Assembly: GCA_030248065.1 (NCBI GenBank)
Contig: JASAMV010003263.1
Span: forward strand, 23,662-87,661
Reading direction: 5' to 3'
Origin: Rhynchonema sp. JSB1_4
Taxonomy: Eukaryota > Nematoda > Chromadorea > Monhysterida > Xyalidae
Length of the DNA stretch: 64,000 nt
Shown here: positions 49,301-62,683 of the stretch, piece by piece
Layout of the letters: the number at the start of each line of letters is the position of its first letter
Numbering within the stretch: the first letter of the stretch is position 1
Program-made: the position numbers and the translations under genes
The notes under the pieces: generated by a model
What the model saw: the letters and a program-made list of their open reading frames with translations, nothing else
Told to the model about the DNA's origin: nothing
Database searches by the model: none

Positions 49301-52300
49301 CTATAATATTATGCACACTCTCAACGTGTTTTCATGCGTCCCGAACCTAATTATAGTAGGTTACATGAAAGATGTACGCTGGTGGTCCTCTAATATCGGT
49401 GGAAGGTACCACAAAGCACCGCAGCACTGTGTTGTTTCAAAACAGCGCGCGGAACATATTTTGGACTCAAAAGATTTGGAAAAAAGATAAATTCCCTGGC
49501 ACACGCATAAACAGACATAACAAGAAAATGGTGGCGCTCCTTTCTTCTTTGCTCGCTTTCTGAGCGCATGACTGATGTTCCCTCTATCACGAAATCGACT
49601 TTATAACAATGAGACCTCTCCAGTCTTTACGGCTAGGTACACCCAACCGGACATGTGTTCCAATTAGGAACCCTCCATGCGAACTAAGCACCAAAATGTT
49701 CCCAGTTCTTGTTCCGCATTGTCCATCATGAAGAATCAGGAACGGGAACTCCTCTATTCGAGCATCATTGTTGCTTGCACGTGAGTGTGTGATGACTCAA
49801 TCAATTATACCGGCTAGTGTCCCAGGTGGCTGTGAAATGTTAGTCTCACGATTCGATATACAGTATGTGATGTTGGTTTCGAAATTTGATGCCCGCGACA
49901 CCACACGCGCACATGCATACCTATGGGCACGGGCCTAAGCACCCATAGAGGTGTCTATCAGTATGTGGCTTGGAATCATCCGGGGCATTCGGGTCGAAAT
50001 AGCTCCGAACAGGGTTAAGCACAATGCACTAATGAAGTATGAACGCTGTAAATGACAGCTAATACTACTACAATGTCAATCCTAAACTATACGATAGTTC
50101 CAAATTGACACTTCCCCCCAGCGAGCTGCCTGCTGTTCTGTTGCTTGACTGACTAGGGTGATTTGATGCTAATTTGGAATTAAAATCAACAATAGTTTGA
50201 ACTACATTTTTAGTCACTTAATGCCTCGTATGGTTGGCCGCGAAATGAGCAAATTTAGCTAAATTTACAAGTTATCGTACATATATACGGACGGACTGCT
50301 TCTACTTACTTATTTTTACGTTTTAGCGTTCACTACCATAATCTAACCCCTTGGAGAGGAAACGCCACAACAGTGAAAGTAAACTGGCATTTCGTTTGCA
50401 AGTAATGTGTTGTACAACTGCCCTCCCCCAATCACAAGATCACCAAGGACCTTATGTACACAAAAAGGTAGTAATGCAGCAGCAGTACGTGTGTAAGCTT
50501 GTAAGCAAGTAGCCATGAGAAGTGACTCTTGCAGCTTCATAATGGCTTAGAGGCTACTCAGTGTCCGCTTATAGTACCGTAGGATGTATATATAGTAAAA
50601 GTGTATCTTTCTTCACATGCCTGATACGGAAATTATTCCACCGGCGACATTAGGGAGCCATGAGACATGCAGGTACAAAAGCATAAAAACGCTAATAGTT
50701 TGTGTCTCGCTGGAGAAATGACCAGGCTTTGCGGCAGGGCTTATAAATTACACAAGATTCCCCACATAAAATGAAGCATGGCCAGCTAAAAAGCTGCTTT
50801 GAGGTTTACTGCTTTTGTGGGATGAAAATTAACTGGGTAAACAAACTCATAAACAATGAATATTGAAACATCTGCCTACCGATATACTGATTCCAGTCGG
50901 AGTCCAAGTCTGCCTGATCGGCCAAGCAGCCCTTGGCCACATTCAAGCACAAATTGGCACACGCCCTCACACTTGTATGGCCGGCACAATGTGCACAATA
51001 CGTCATGCGTGTCAGGCCGTGCGTGCATTGAATGGATGGCTCGACCTGAAACACATTAGATTAGCACGCGTCTGCGTAGCGCAGTGGGTAGGTACGTGCG
51101 ACGGACGTGCATATGATGATGCTGGGTTCGAACCCCGATGTGTAAACAAAGCCCCTGTCCAAAAATAACATCGCTATATAGCTGGGCACCTGTTTTCGTA
51201 TATTTTCACTCGCATGGAGCTGGAGGAGACAGGAATAATTCTAGATTCCGATAATTGATTAGATAACGTGCGTGTGCGTGTCTTCACATGCATGCGTGAT
51301 CGGTCTTCTTATCTGCTCTGTTTGTCTTTGCACCCCAGGGGCAGCCCTGACTGACCAGTCACACATATGGCCAGCAACCTTATGTCAAGGTTCGTGCATG
51401 CGTTAGCTTGACGGTTCCGTGTACGTGTTTTGAGGGAAATGTGGGACAAAAATTCAAAATTTGATAAAGCTTGCTTGAAACCAAGACTGAAACACGGCTG
51501 ATACAAATATCAGTCACAAAAAAAGTGGTTTTGTTCAGGTGCAATTTTGTCGAATTAACAGTCACGTTAATTTTCAATTCAAACAGTTACATACATCGCT
51601 CTTCCCGCCCATTCACGGTTATCTGCGCTAAACCCTGCTCCCTATGTCTAATCATGCATTGTGGTGTGCATAATGAGCAGCCTGCCCCCAATCAAAATAA
51701 TAGAATAATCGTTTTGATACAAAATCGAGATAAATGGGCCTAATTTGATGGCAGTTTGCGTTCTGGTACTTTTTCTTGTGAAAGTGCAAAAGTGGTTATT
51801 GTCTGTGTATCAAAGTGGACCACTTATTCACACGAATGGGAAGTTCAGACGCGTTGAGGGGTGCCTGGGAACGAGCAAAATTGTATTTTGTATTGATAGA
51901 TCGTGTTTGTGAGTAAATAATGAAGAACTACTATGGAACTAATAATGGACAACTGTAGCATTGTGGTGAAACATGTGAGAACACTGTACTAATGATTGCA
52001 ATTGTGCTGGTTTGGTCATTGTTTATCTATGTACAATAAAAATACCAAATTGTATAATTATTCTTTCTGTCACAAGAACGAACCAAACTAATGTTGGTGC
52101 TGTTTTGTATTTTAATGTTTATTTTTTGAAGTTTTGGCTCATTGTTGTGTGTGGAAATTCTCCTTAAACCGTCAAGTGTCTGCATCTGTTTCGGGTGGAC
52201 CCGATTAAAAAATGAAAAAAAGTTTTACAAATAACTTGGTAGCCCGGACGGTACCTCCATAATTTTCCTGACATGATCCCTGCCAAAGACCAATGCCGCG

Positions 52301-55300
52301 TGGAATGACCTGGCGGCCACGAGCGATCGTTGCAGTTGGAATCGCATTTTGTTTGGCAACTCGCCAAATGGTTCCAAATGCGACATGTAGTGCGCCATGC
52401 ACGCCTTGTAGCGACCGTCCAGTTGGTACTGAGGGTTCATCATGACGAACATGCCTGAAACAGCAAGGGAGTCGTCTTGATTATTCAAGGTCAGACATAC
52501 AGCCATAGTGCGCTTTGAAATAATCATGTTATCGTGCCCATCGGAGTGTGCACCAATGCTGTCTTGCCCATTTCGATCTACTCTCAGACTGGCTGACGGT
52601 GTACCAGGCCATCTTCAGTGCGTGCAACCATAAACTCACGTTCATAAAGCTGCAGAAAGAACCCATCCAACGCTTCATCAATAGTCGGCCGGCCATTGTC
52701 GTAATACGATGTCAGATTGTCGAAAAGTTGACCGAAAAGCGCCGAATGTCGCATGTAGAATCCTCCATAAGTCAGACTGAACATCTCGTGCAGATCCTTT
52801 CGCGATTTCTCGATCAGACCACGAAGAAAGCCTGAAAATCAAGGGAGAACGTCAATTTTTTTTAATGTTTCACAAGTGCTAGTCTTGTTCCAAAAATGTT
52901 TTTTTCATTTTTAGTGAAATTTACAACCCAGACGCTCCCAGGCACAGAAAACATGCCAAGCATTCCTTCGAGTCTGCCCAGCACACCTGCAATTCTATCA
53001 TCATGCACATTCATTCGCATAATCACATCAGATACATCAATCGCTGCACTCATTATTACATTCACGAGCCATTTTTTCTACTTTGTTTGGTGCTTTCGAA
53101 CAAGTGGCGCTCAGATTACTGCACGGTGCACAACTTCAAACCAACCTGATACCCATAATTTGCAATATTGTGCCCCCATATATCTGATTTCGATCGTTCT
53201 TATGAGCGTTACTAAGCAGTGTTCAAGGTTACTTTCCATACCCTTAACGTTCTTTCCCCAGAAACAGCGACAGAGAAAACAGCACACACACCATATGCGC
53301 ATATTGCCCTTCCCAAGTCGCAGGATATACATACCGACCGCCAGATGTATAACCAACCAAATACGTAAACTGACTCAGTACTACTGCAGCACGAGACATA
53401 GCGACATACAGTATAATCAGTGATCAATTGGTAAGATGTCGTGTTTTGGCAGGGCTCGCCGCACACTTTTCCCACTTTTTTCTCTCTTTTTGAAAAATCG
53501 GCACTTTAAAGTTGGTTCCCGTACTTTATTGGATCCGGGTCAGTTCCGGAACCGGGGAACTGAACGGCTCAGCAGAGGTTTTGTGTGGCAAATGCGACTA
53601 AAACTGTCATAGGCAACATTACAAGTCGTTAGCAACGATATCTTTTTGTTTTAAATGTGTGTAGCGCAGGTCAAAACAGTCAGATGTTGTTAAAAGTCAC
53701 ACCACAAACGACAAAACGTTTCTGACTGTGACTGGCTGACTGTTTTACGAGCATTATTTATGTTTTTGACACATTTTTAACGATAATTTCCGCAGTTTGT
53801 GGTCTCTGGGGTGGGCCATGCGCATCAACCGAAGGAGCACACTTATCAAAAAATTCATTATTTTTGACGGAATTTGATGGTTTTTATCGAATTTACAACG
53901 CGTAATCACAAACCCATACGCAGTACAGTACGCTCAGACGTAAAAGTCAGCGTGAACAAGTTCTGACCACAGAAAAACCACATAATTTTTTCTCGGCGAT
54001 TTGTACAAAACCAGAGACGCAGATTTATCAACGAACTTCGTTGATGCCGACAGGCGTAAACATCAAAAAGTTATTTTTACTGACGTTTGATTTGTGAAAA
54101 ATAACGATCTCAAATGCAACACACGCACGCAGCTCAGGAAAATATGCAATGTAAACTTTTTCTTTCGTCTTGTGTGTGTCCCTCTGAAGTTGACCGCATC
54201 CCCCATACAGTCTAACTAACGTGTTTCAAAGTCACCGATGCGTGAACCAAATTGCTGAAGCTCGTTTGACGTGGGCAAATGTGTCCACATGACACTGTTG
54301 GGTACCGTGCGTCATTCTTCAAGGTATTTCTGCGTGGGTCCCAATAGCAGAACAAGTTTTTTTGCACTCAGCTGTTGCAAATTTGCCGTAACAAAACCCC
54401 TCATGTATCGGCATATGCCCTGATTTTGATACGGTCATTAATGAGTAGAGAAAAGGACACTTGTCTGTGAGTGAGTAAGCACAACAGTTGCCACTGCGAG
54501 AAAAATGTCGCCATAAATTTTCTGCTGTGGTCGCTAACGCCTCATATACAACCGAAACCAACCCAACTTTACTAGCTAGCTGGCTAGCTGTAAACTGAAA
54601 GGGTGTGGCTGGCCCGAAAAGCATCCCAATAGAACACTTTGAGTGCGGTGTGCATTCATAAGTTCCCCAACAGCAGTAAGTTTTGCAGTGTTGCAAATAC
54701 AAACCGATAGTTTTATGCCGTTATAATGATATCAAAAACTATACGCACCAGACGAGTGAAAGAACAAGACAATCGCAAAGATGAGCATAAATACTTATGT
54801 GTAGCAAGTGCCCGCATACATTTGTGCACCAACCAACCCCAAAACTTACTTCTGAGTCAGCCCGGGCAGATGCACGTTTCCATCGAGTAGCAAAGTAGCA
54901 AAGGAAAGAGACCTGTCAGTCATTTGGATGAACAGCGGCAAGCATCAAAAGGAACTTTTTCACTTTGGGCTACTTACGCGCACTTGGTTTCGTTGCAAGC
55001 CGACAACACGAAACAACCTGCCAATGCTCAGTGGGGAATCTCCCTGGAGCACTTGGATGTCAATTGGATCTTAGATCGGTTCAGGTTCCTTCCTGGACCT
55101 GGCGGGAACCGGAACTGAGTCGGTTTCGGTACCAGGCCTCTTGTGAATTAGAGGCGCGCCCGTTTGACGGGTTGATTAGGGCGGGTGAAAATGTCTCTTT
55201 TTATCTTTGCCGGGACCACTTTAGTTTACAACGGTCATGGTTAACACAACCACCGCTGAGGCCCGATGTTTTTTGTGGCACCAGATTTCGGGCCAATTTG

Positions 55301-58300
55301 TGCACGGGTTACGGTGTGCGCGAAAGTAGTGATTGTAAACGCATCAAATCAAGTTTCCCCGGAACTGTTTTGGATCAACAATAACGCAATTTAATCCACA
55401 TTCATACAACAAGAGCATAAAACTGTGAGCATTACCGTGTCCTGAACAGTCCAGCCCGCCCATTTGCGTGTTCCACTAAATCTTACCCACACTGATACAA
55501 TCAGCATTTCATCAACAATGTTCATTCGTTTACATTTGTTACAACGATTGTTTGTATTGATGCATCCGTGTGCAGGTGCAAACGAACGGTAACGCACATT
55601 TGACAGAGAACACACAACGCCGATTAAACTGAAATGGGGCCAAAATTTCCCGAAATTCACATAGAAACAACGAATTCCCGTCACAGTTTCACATTACATC
55701 CAATGTCGATAAAAGTTGCAAAATTAAGAGAGAATAAACTCTGGCATTGCCATTATTCACGGCTGTGTTCCCCTTTTATCGCATTGAATTATGGACGTCC
55801 GAAATATACTGACCGGACACATGGTAGTATACGGTGACCACCACACTGTAACTTTCAATGCAATGGAAGAGAAAATATGCGTCTTTTATTCTTATCATTT
55901 TAAAATGGTGACAAAACTTTGCGCGCCTATTACGTTAATGATGCCAAATTGATCACGGTGTGCGGTTTGTGTCAGTTTTCGTCTCCTTCCCTTGAACGGG
56001 TTTGGGTATGAAGGAAAAACTAATTTGTATTACTGATTCTGTGATTTGGTTAAATTATTCCATTGGAAAACTTCATGTCACTTCAAATTTGTACTCGTGG
56101 GTAACTGACGTCTTATGTTTGTCATAGATAATGACCCCACTACCTAATGTGTTCATACTACAAGTTTTGAACACCATTCCCCTTCTTTTCTCAAAATACC
56201 AAAAAAACGATGATCAGTGGCTAAAAACGGAAAGTCGTTGCTGAACAGCTATAAACTAAGCAGTACAAAATGAAACTTGCCAATAGTAGGAATTGAGAAT
56301 AACATTTTTGTGGAGGAGTAATGGTTCAGATATCGGGGCCATGGACAGTTTGGTACCTACAGTACATACATACATGTATACTCTGGCAAGACCTGAATGG
56401 TGCGCCTGGGACGCGAAACCTACATAACCGTGTCGAACCCTGTGGGAATCAAACAGCAAACAAAAACAAAGTGATAAGCACCCAAACATATACACCATAC
56501 CAAGTAAACATGGGTGCACATCATTATGAACAACATTATGACCGAGTGTTTTGAGAGCAGTTAGCGAAGATAAATTTTACTTTGTCCCCTCGCCCAAAAT
56601 ATGAACTTTCAAAAGTCGTACAAGTTTGGTTCGGTCCCTGTGGAGAGGTGTGAAGTGAAATTCGGTACACCTTGCAGACATTCGCAACTGTCCTCCGCAC
56701 TCGCTGTTGGGTTCAAATCTTACAGGGTGGTCCAAAAAGATGCGCACGGCCAAGACCCACACGCGGGACCCACATCGCAGGATGCGCGCGTGTTGGGGCG
56801 CGCGCTCGCATTAGCGCTCGGGTGTTTGGTCAGGCATAACAACGAGCGAATAAATCGTGAAAAAGTGTCTGGAGGAAAATATCGTCAAATAGGCCGTCTG
56901 TGAAGTGTCAGTGGCTGTTTTGGCTTGAAAATCTGCAAAAAAAACGCCTCACACTCGGTCACTTTCACTTTGGCGTTTTTTCTGTTGTTATCGGTCTTTC
57001 TTCGCAACTTGTGTGCCGAAAAGGGCATTGTTTTGTCAGAGATGTTTTGTAACCGAACACCTTGCGCTATTTTACAAAAACTGCACTCACACCCTTACAG
57101 TGACGGTGTGCAAAAACAACGACACTTCTCTTTGAAAGCCCATGCTCTTCTCTCACAGAAAATTTTACACCTTTCCTGGGCATATCGCAATTTTGCAAAA
57201 TTAGGTGAGAAAACTGACGATCAGGTTAGCGCCTTTTGGTGAACTTCTACACTTTCAAACTTCCCAGCGCTGTTTTTGCAGTCACAAAACAATGCTGTAG
57301 CACGTCTCGAGTGCTGTTCTCACCGCAATTTACACAAGATAAAAAACCGCAATATGTTCGGGTGTCTAAATGTCAAAGTAAATTATTGTGCATTTGCAAG
57401 TTTTTAGTGTCCACAAATTATGTATTTCCAACACATTACAGAGTGTTGTCATCAAATGCTAAGGTTTCCTAAACGTCCGAGAACAAGCGACAGAATTTTA
57501 GCGTTTTCGAACAGTCACCCAGAACAAAAAATGGCAGTTTTTTGTCACAAAGTTAGTCACAAAAACTAAAGCCGTCCCCGTCAGTCAGTAAACTTGCACA
57601 GCGGGCGACATCTTTTTTCGACCACATCACAAAAGCAGCGTCACAGAAATATTCGGTTATGTGCAAGATACGCAGGTATAAAAATGCATAATCATACACA
57701 CACACACACAAATTTGCACCCCGCAATGTTTCGGGCAACTGTTCTCATGGTCACACAAAGTGAGCTCAGAACTAAAAAAATAATGCAGTAAATCAAGCAA
57801 TCCCCCCACAGTGCACATGCGTGGGCTTAATTACCCACTGCAGATCAGGTCAAAGGCACGGGATCTCCCTTTGAGCTTGAGGGTCACGCTTTGGAAAAAT
57901 GTCTCCCAGAGGCGTTGTACATGTTTTAATTTTGTTCTCACGATCTGGTTATATTATTGGCTCAATGAGGTTGTTGTATAAAGTGGCTCACCATTGGGCT
58001 TATTGTTTAGCCATCAACGCAAATAGCGAACTCTCGTTCTCAACTCAAGCACAGCCCTGCATAAGCGCGATGTGCATGGCCATAGGGCAGAGTTGATGAT
58101 GTGCGTTAACGACATTAACATAAGCCTCACTCTGTGGGTGCGCGTGCATGTTGTACAGATTTGAGGTGCTTTGTTTTTTCACTTGATGCCGACCTGTGAC
58201 CACATGCCCCACTTTTAGGGACTGCTGAGCCACAAGTCAGGTTCTGATTGTCCAAAATGAACTGGAACTCGCCGGAACCGGAACCACAGACAAAACCACA

Positions 58301-61300
58301 AGTTTGCTCTGTCCAAAGACACGGACCTCATGTCGCCTCCAAGTGGTAGGGTTGACCCTCGACGCTTCAGGCCAGGGCGGTCCAAACAAGGAGTCTTTGT
58401 CTTGTTTCATTTCTTTTTGATTGAACTGATCCAAATGGGTTTGACAGCTGAAAACTTTGAGGTGCAGAAGACAACAAAACAAAGTTTTTAGTCCCCCAAG
58501 GCAAAGATCTCTCCGATATTATGCTCACGGTTGTATTCAGCAAGCATTCACATTCAACAAAGGTGAAATACAATACGGTACACACCGGACCCTCACGTGG
58601 GCCTAAAAATTACATCACAATGGACCTCGACAAACACTAAACGTCAACACAATGGCATACCTTAGATGATTTTTTTGCAATTTTGTGTTTGCTGCTTTAC
58701 AATTGAGAGTGTTTATGCTTAAAACCTAACCGTTATTTCGTGCCCAGGTTTGTTGTATTCGGGTTTCACACTTTGCACATCGGATTAACACAGTGAATAG
58801 AGCGAAAATAATAATAATGGAGGAAAAACGTCTTCGCGTCTGTATTTTGCTATTATCGAAAGCAAACATCCCCTAAATGCGCGGTGTTGACTGAGCTAAA
58901 AACTGCCCCCAGAGGTGCTATTAGATGATCAGATGTCCGTCAGTCACTCTTCTGCTTCACACCACATTAGCCAAACACAAAGGGGTCCAACTTATCCCGC
59001 ATGTATATGTATGTACCTTTGTTTGACTTCAAGCACAAGACCGGGCAAAAGGCCCCGGCACCCAGAAACATTGGCGCCATGACCCGACAAAGTCTGGGTG
59101 AATGAAAGAGAAGCGAGACCACAAGTGGACAAGTCACGCAAGCGCGCCAAACCGCACGCCTCGGAGCAAAAGTGGCGAAACAAATACGCATCTTGATGTA
59201 CATAGTAACCTCGAAACCACCCCCTTCTTTGTGCTTATCACCAATTAGCAATCTCGCCCCTCAACTCTCAGACCAAAAGAGAAAGAAAATGGAAAGAAAG
59301 AGAAATACCCCGCCGACGATGCAGCAAAGATAAAGAACGGGAATGCACACTATTTAAGCGCGTGGCACGGTCTGGAACGGAAGTGGACCAACATCCCAAA
59401 GCACAAGCAAAAAAATAGTACGTATATTGTAGGTATGTATATGTCGTTTGTGTGGTTACTGTTACTAATGGATTTCTTTCATTCATTTTATGACTGAAGT
59501 AGTACATGCACCTGACGAGATCCTTGCAGGTTGCGTAATTAGCAGCATCGTTTCATGTTTATGTCCATTTTTTGTATTCCACATTTTTTTGCATGATGAA
59601 CCTGGCTGGGTATTGATGCAGCTCAAGTGGTCATTAGAGCGCTTCCGGTTGAAAATACGTATTTGTGAAATACTGATTTAGTGAGTTGCAGACAGGCTAA
59701 TATCCGCCATACCCTTGATTTTTGTCTTGATTTTGTCCAAAAACTATGGTCCTTGCCTTGCCTGAGATGTCACATCAGGTATACATCTCAATTTTTAATC
59801 GTTACACCCGGTGGGAAAGCGCAAACAAGGTTAATATTCCTATAGACGCTTGTATACGCATAATGAGAAGAACGTTCACTAGTGCTTAACTGAAATGTCG
59901 CTAAACTTTTAATCGTTTCGTCCCGCGCAACACCCCGGAGACTTAACAACATCTTCATGGCAACAAAGTGTGAATATCTTTTATGATTCGGCCTTCGGCA
60001 AGCAAATCGATTATAAACGAAGATTTGTATTCATTGGGGAGCGAAAGCGTTCCCGATTATCGCGCGCGTAAACAACTGATTAGGCTTGAGGAACCGGAAC
60101 TGATCTTGGATCCGGAGTACGTTCTGGCACCGCATCCACAGTTGGAACTGAAACGAACAGGTATGCCACTCACGAAAACATGGCATTGAAATACTACTGC
60201 CCTGTCAGCACAAGTGTTGAAGATGCTCATTTTGCCAGCAACGTGACCCAAACACTGTAAAGTCTGGGGGAACTTGTGTGGTTACCTAGGTAATGTACAT
60301 ACCTTGTACATTGAAATTGTCTCTGGCATTACCTGCACTGGGCCGAATACAAAAGATTATCATACGCAAATGGGCACACAAGGACAAACTTTCTCTTTTA
60401 TTTGTCGAAATGTCCACAAAGAACCGCATACATATTACCATCGCAATATTTACAAAAATTGGTGAAAATTTATTTACATCTTTATTTATTTATTCAGTAG
60501 TATTTATAGGCGGGCACAGTGTGTTTGGTGTTGAGTGTTTGCAGATGTTTAGTTCAACATGATTTTTTCGTTCCCAAACTGGTCATGCAAGTACGCGTTA
60601 TGTTTCCATTTTCAAAATAATACTTCTTTCCTGTCAGTCGCAGTTCCCATTTCCGTGCCATGCACACGAACCACTAGTTTCAAACCGTATGGTGCGCCAA
60701 ACAATATTTTTCGAATGTATAAAGCACGCTCGTTTAGGTATAATTTTTTACTGTATATAATGCTATTCATTGATTCACAGCAAAATAAATACCATCATCA
60801 ATAAATAAGTTGGGGCACAGGCAGGTATATCGGTATTCATTGCGAAAACACAGACACTGGCATGCGAAAAATCAAAAAAATCATGCCCGTACTCCGCATG
60901 TTTCTGCTTGATATCCAAAAAGCCTTTTTGTAAAAGACCCCGGTGCACAACACAATTTTGCCTTTGTACTGTTTGTTGGTAATACAGTTTTTGGTAATCG
61001 CGTTTTTGTCTCCCCGTATTTGTAAAGATATGCGCCATCAAAAACATACAGCCGGTCCGATTTTCAACAAGCTCTCAGACACACAGACACACACACTGCA
61101 CCCTTGATTCAAGCCGGAAAATTTATGACTAAAGCACCATACACCTATATTTCCTGGCATGTAAGAATTGTAAATTATACGCAATAGTCACAAAGGTGGG
61201 GCGCCATTTTGAAGGATTTCGAACACAAATTGCGTGCGCACATTTTTACAATATGAGGTTGTTATCAGCTAAAATCGGTCACACACGTGTACGGAGCCAG

Positions 61301-62683
61301 CGCTGTAGCTACGCTTGCTATTTTGTGGGTCTACTTTGCGATAAAGTATCAGTTGGAGAAATATCTGATTGTGCATTTTGTCTCTGTTCTTCGATGTTTT
61401 TCAATTAAGAACCGGAACCACACACGGTCTGTGTATACTACGGTGCGCCGCAATTGACTTGTGTACCATTAAGCAGCCCCCACGCTCTCGGCAGACTGTA
61501 CATTTCCATGGAACACACAGGCTTGAAACCAGCAGTAAAAAAACAAACATCAAGATCGCGCAAAAAAACGTCCAGCAGAATGTGAACCAATTTACGGACC
61601 ATTTGCTTATCCGTGCCTGCTTGCACACCAGATTTTTGTCGTGTTCCGCGCATTTTTATTGTATTTCGTGTGGGTTGGTATGGAACGGGCGGTATAACTA
61701 TAGCTCAATGCACACTGTATGGTTGTTTGGAACAAGAACCACAACGAACAAAACAAATGCAGTGAGGAACCGAAAATAAACAAACGTGCAAAAACATCGA
61801 GAAAGCATACCGTCAAATTTATCAGCCTGCGTGTGCAGCGTGTGTCGCAGGGTGATCAATCGATCCTGGGTACTTCGACGAAATTCGTTCTCGCTTTCGT
61901 TACCGAGATGAATCTCAATCTCGCGCGTACAGCACGTTTCCAAGTTAGAACAGATTTCGAGCCCATCGCCTGAAACAGATCACTTTTTCTAATTTTTTTC
62001 CGCAAAAGCCAAGACTTTCTGTTGGTCCCCGAATGCTCCGAAACACAAACGTCGAAGTTGTTTTTTGACCAGCAGACAGTCATTGCGATTTAGCACTTAG
62101 ATCCATGATAGGTCCCCGGGGGCTAGAAGACACTTATACGATCTGATATCCCAACGTTTCCAACCGACGGCAGACCTATTTTTCAAGAGCACATTTTTTG
62201 TAAATTGAACTGGCTTAACGGTCTCAGGCCGAGATGCCATTATGACTCGGTTCAGCTGTTCTCAGGACACTGGTTTCTGGTGGCATGCGGGATGTGTATG
62301 GTAAATCGCACATTTTTTTCAAATGTGACAAGCGTCCAAATGTGTCTGGTTTGTTTCTTGTCAAGCAAATAGGTGCACGCACATTATTATGCATGCATGG
62401 TATGACGAGAAAAGGGTGCTGCAAAACAAAAAAATCTTTTCAAATAACATCCTTGCATTATACCTTGTGCAATCGGCTCGTCCGGGATATCAGCCTCGGG
62501 GATGCCAGCGAATCCCCTGGCCTTGGCCAATGTTGTGTAGAGAAACTTTGTCTGCGCACAAGTCGACGTCTTCACAGCACCGCCGTTGTAGGACTCGGTG
62601 ATCGCCAACGCGCCCGAATTCAGCCAGGGCATAAATGAGCAGAATATGGTTGTGAGAATTAGCGCGAGCAGTGACTGCGGCAA
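43368..62683 (-). CDS. gpn-1: Glypican (GPI-anchored heparan sulfate proteoglycan)
   Basis: Eleven exons join in frame, in transcript order: 62683-62464, 61969-61811, 52831-52640, 52454-52255, 51045-50880, 45776-45646, 45525-45421, 45317-45157, 44800-44595, 44359-44036, 43843-43368; 779 codons plus stop. A hydrophobic signal peptide is followed by a globular domain with all 14 glypican cysteines: LETCCTREIE, YCAHCAGHT, CLNVAKGCLADQADLD, FEGCGQ, FWLSLPAKLCSD, NCWNG. Then VGDGLVNQVDNPEV matches the GPC1/2/4/6 type. Ser-Gly sites with acidic neighbours (EYSGSGSNDD, HSGDG, two GSGDGP) are heparan sulfate attachment points. The end is hydrophobic (CVMLVSVYSTYCCIFVL), as a GPI signal. It would act at the cell surface in morphogen and guidance signalling. 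No in-frame ATG precedes the signal peptide: the frame starts at a TTG codon, so the initiator must lie in an unseen upstream exon. It is about 200 residues longer than usual glypicans, from the linker after the globular domain. Confidence 0.94.
45777..50879 (-). other. Large glypican intron 5, no gene seen
   Basis: 5.1 kb between the exons at 50880-51045 and 45646-45776. I see no nested gene. A short tandem duplication (TTTATACCATCTCTTGGG twice) lies near 48265-48301. The recurrent word GATGTTTCA starts six nt past the donor on the minus strand (50872-50864). Confidence 0.5.
51071..51143 (+). ncRNA. tRNA-like Pol III unit (SINE or tRNA pseudogene)
   Basis: A perfect A box TAGCGCAGTGGG at 51077-51088 and a good B box GGTTCGAACCC at 51125-51135 with normal spacing. 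The acceptor and anticodon stems do not pair well, so this is more likely a tRNA-derived SINE head or decayed tRNA than a working tRNA. It lies inside a glypican intron, on the opposite strand. Confidence 0.5.
52832..61810 (-). other. Large glypican intron 2, no certain gene
   Basis: 9.0 kb between exons at 61811-61969 and 52640-52831. A plus-strand candidate exon at 59983-60164 (ATG to donor ACAG/GTATGCC) encodes an acidic stretch with EEPELILDPEYVLAPHP; it could belong to a nested gene but no partner exon was found. A mariner-end-like word TACAGGGTGGTCCAAAAAG starts near 56721. A CA microsatellite lies near 57697-57711. Confidence 0.4.

Noticed and set aside
51071..51143. Functional tRNA gene
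   Set aside because: Only the A and B boxes are good; acceptor and anticodon arms do not form stable stems by hand folding.
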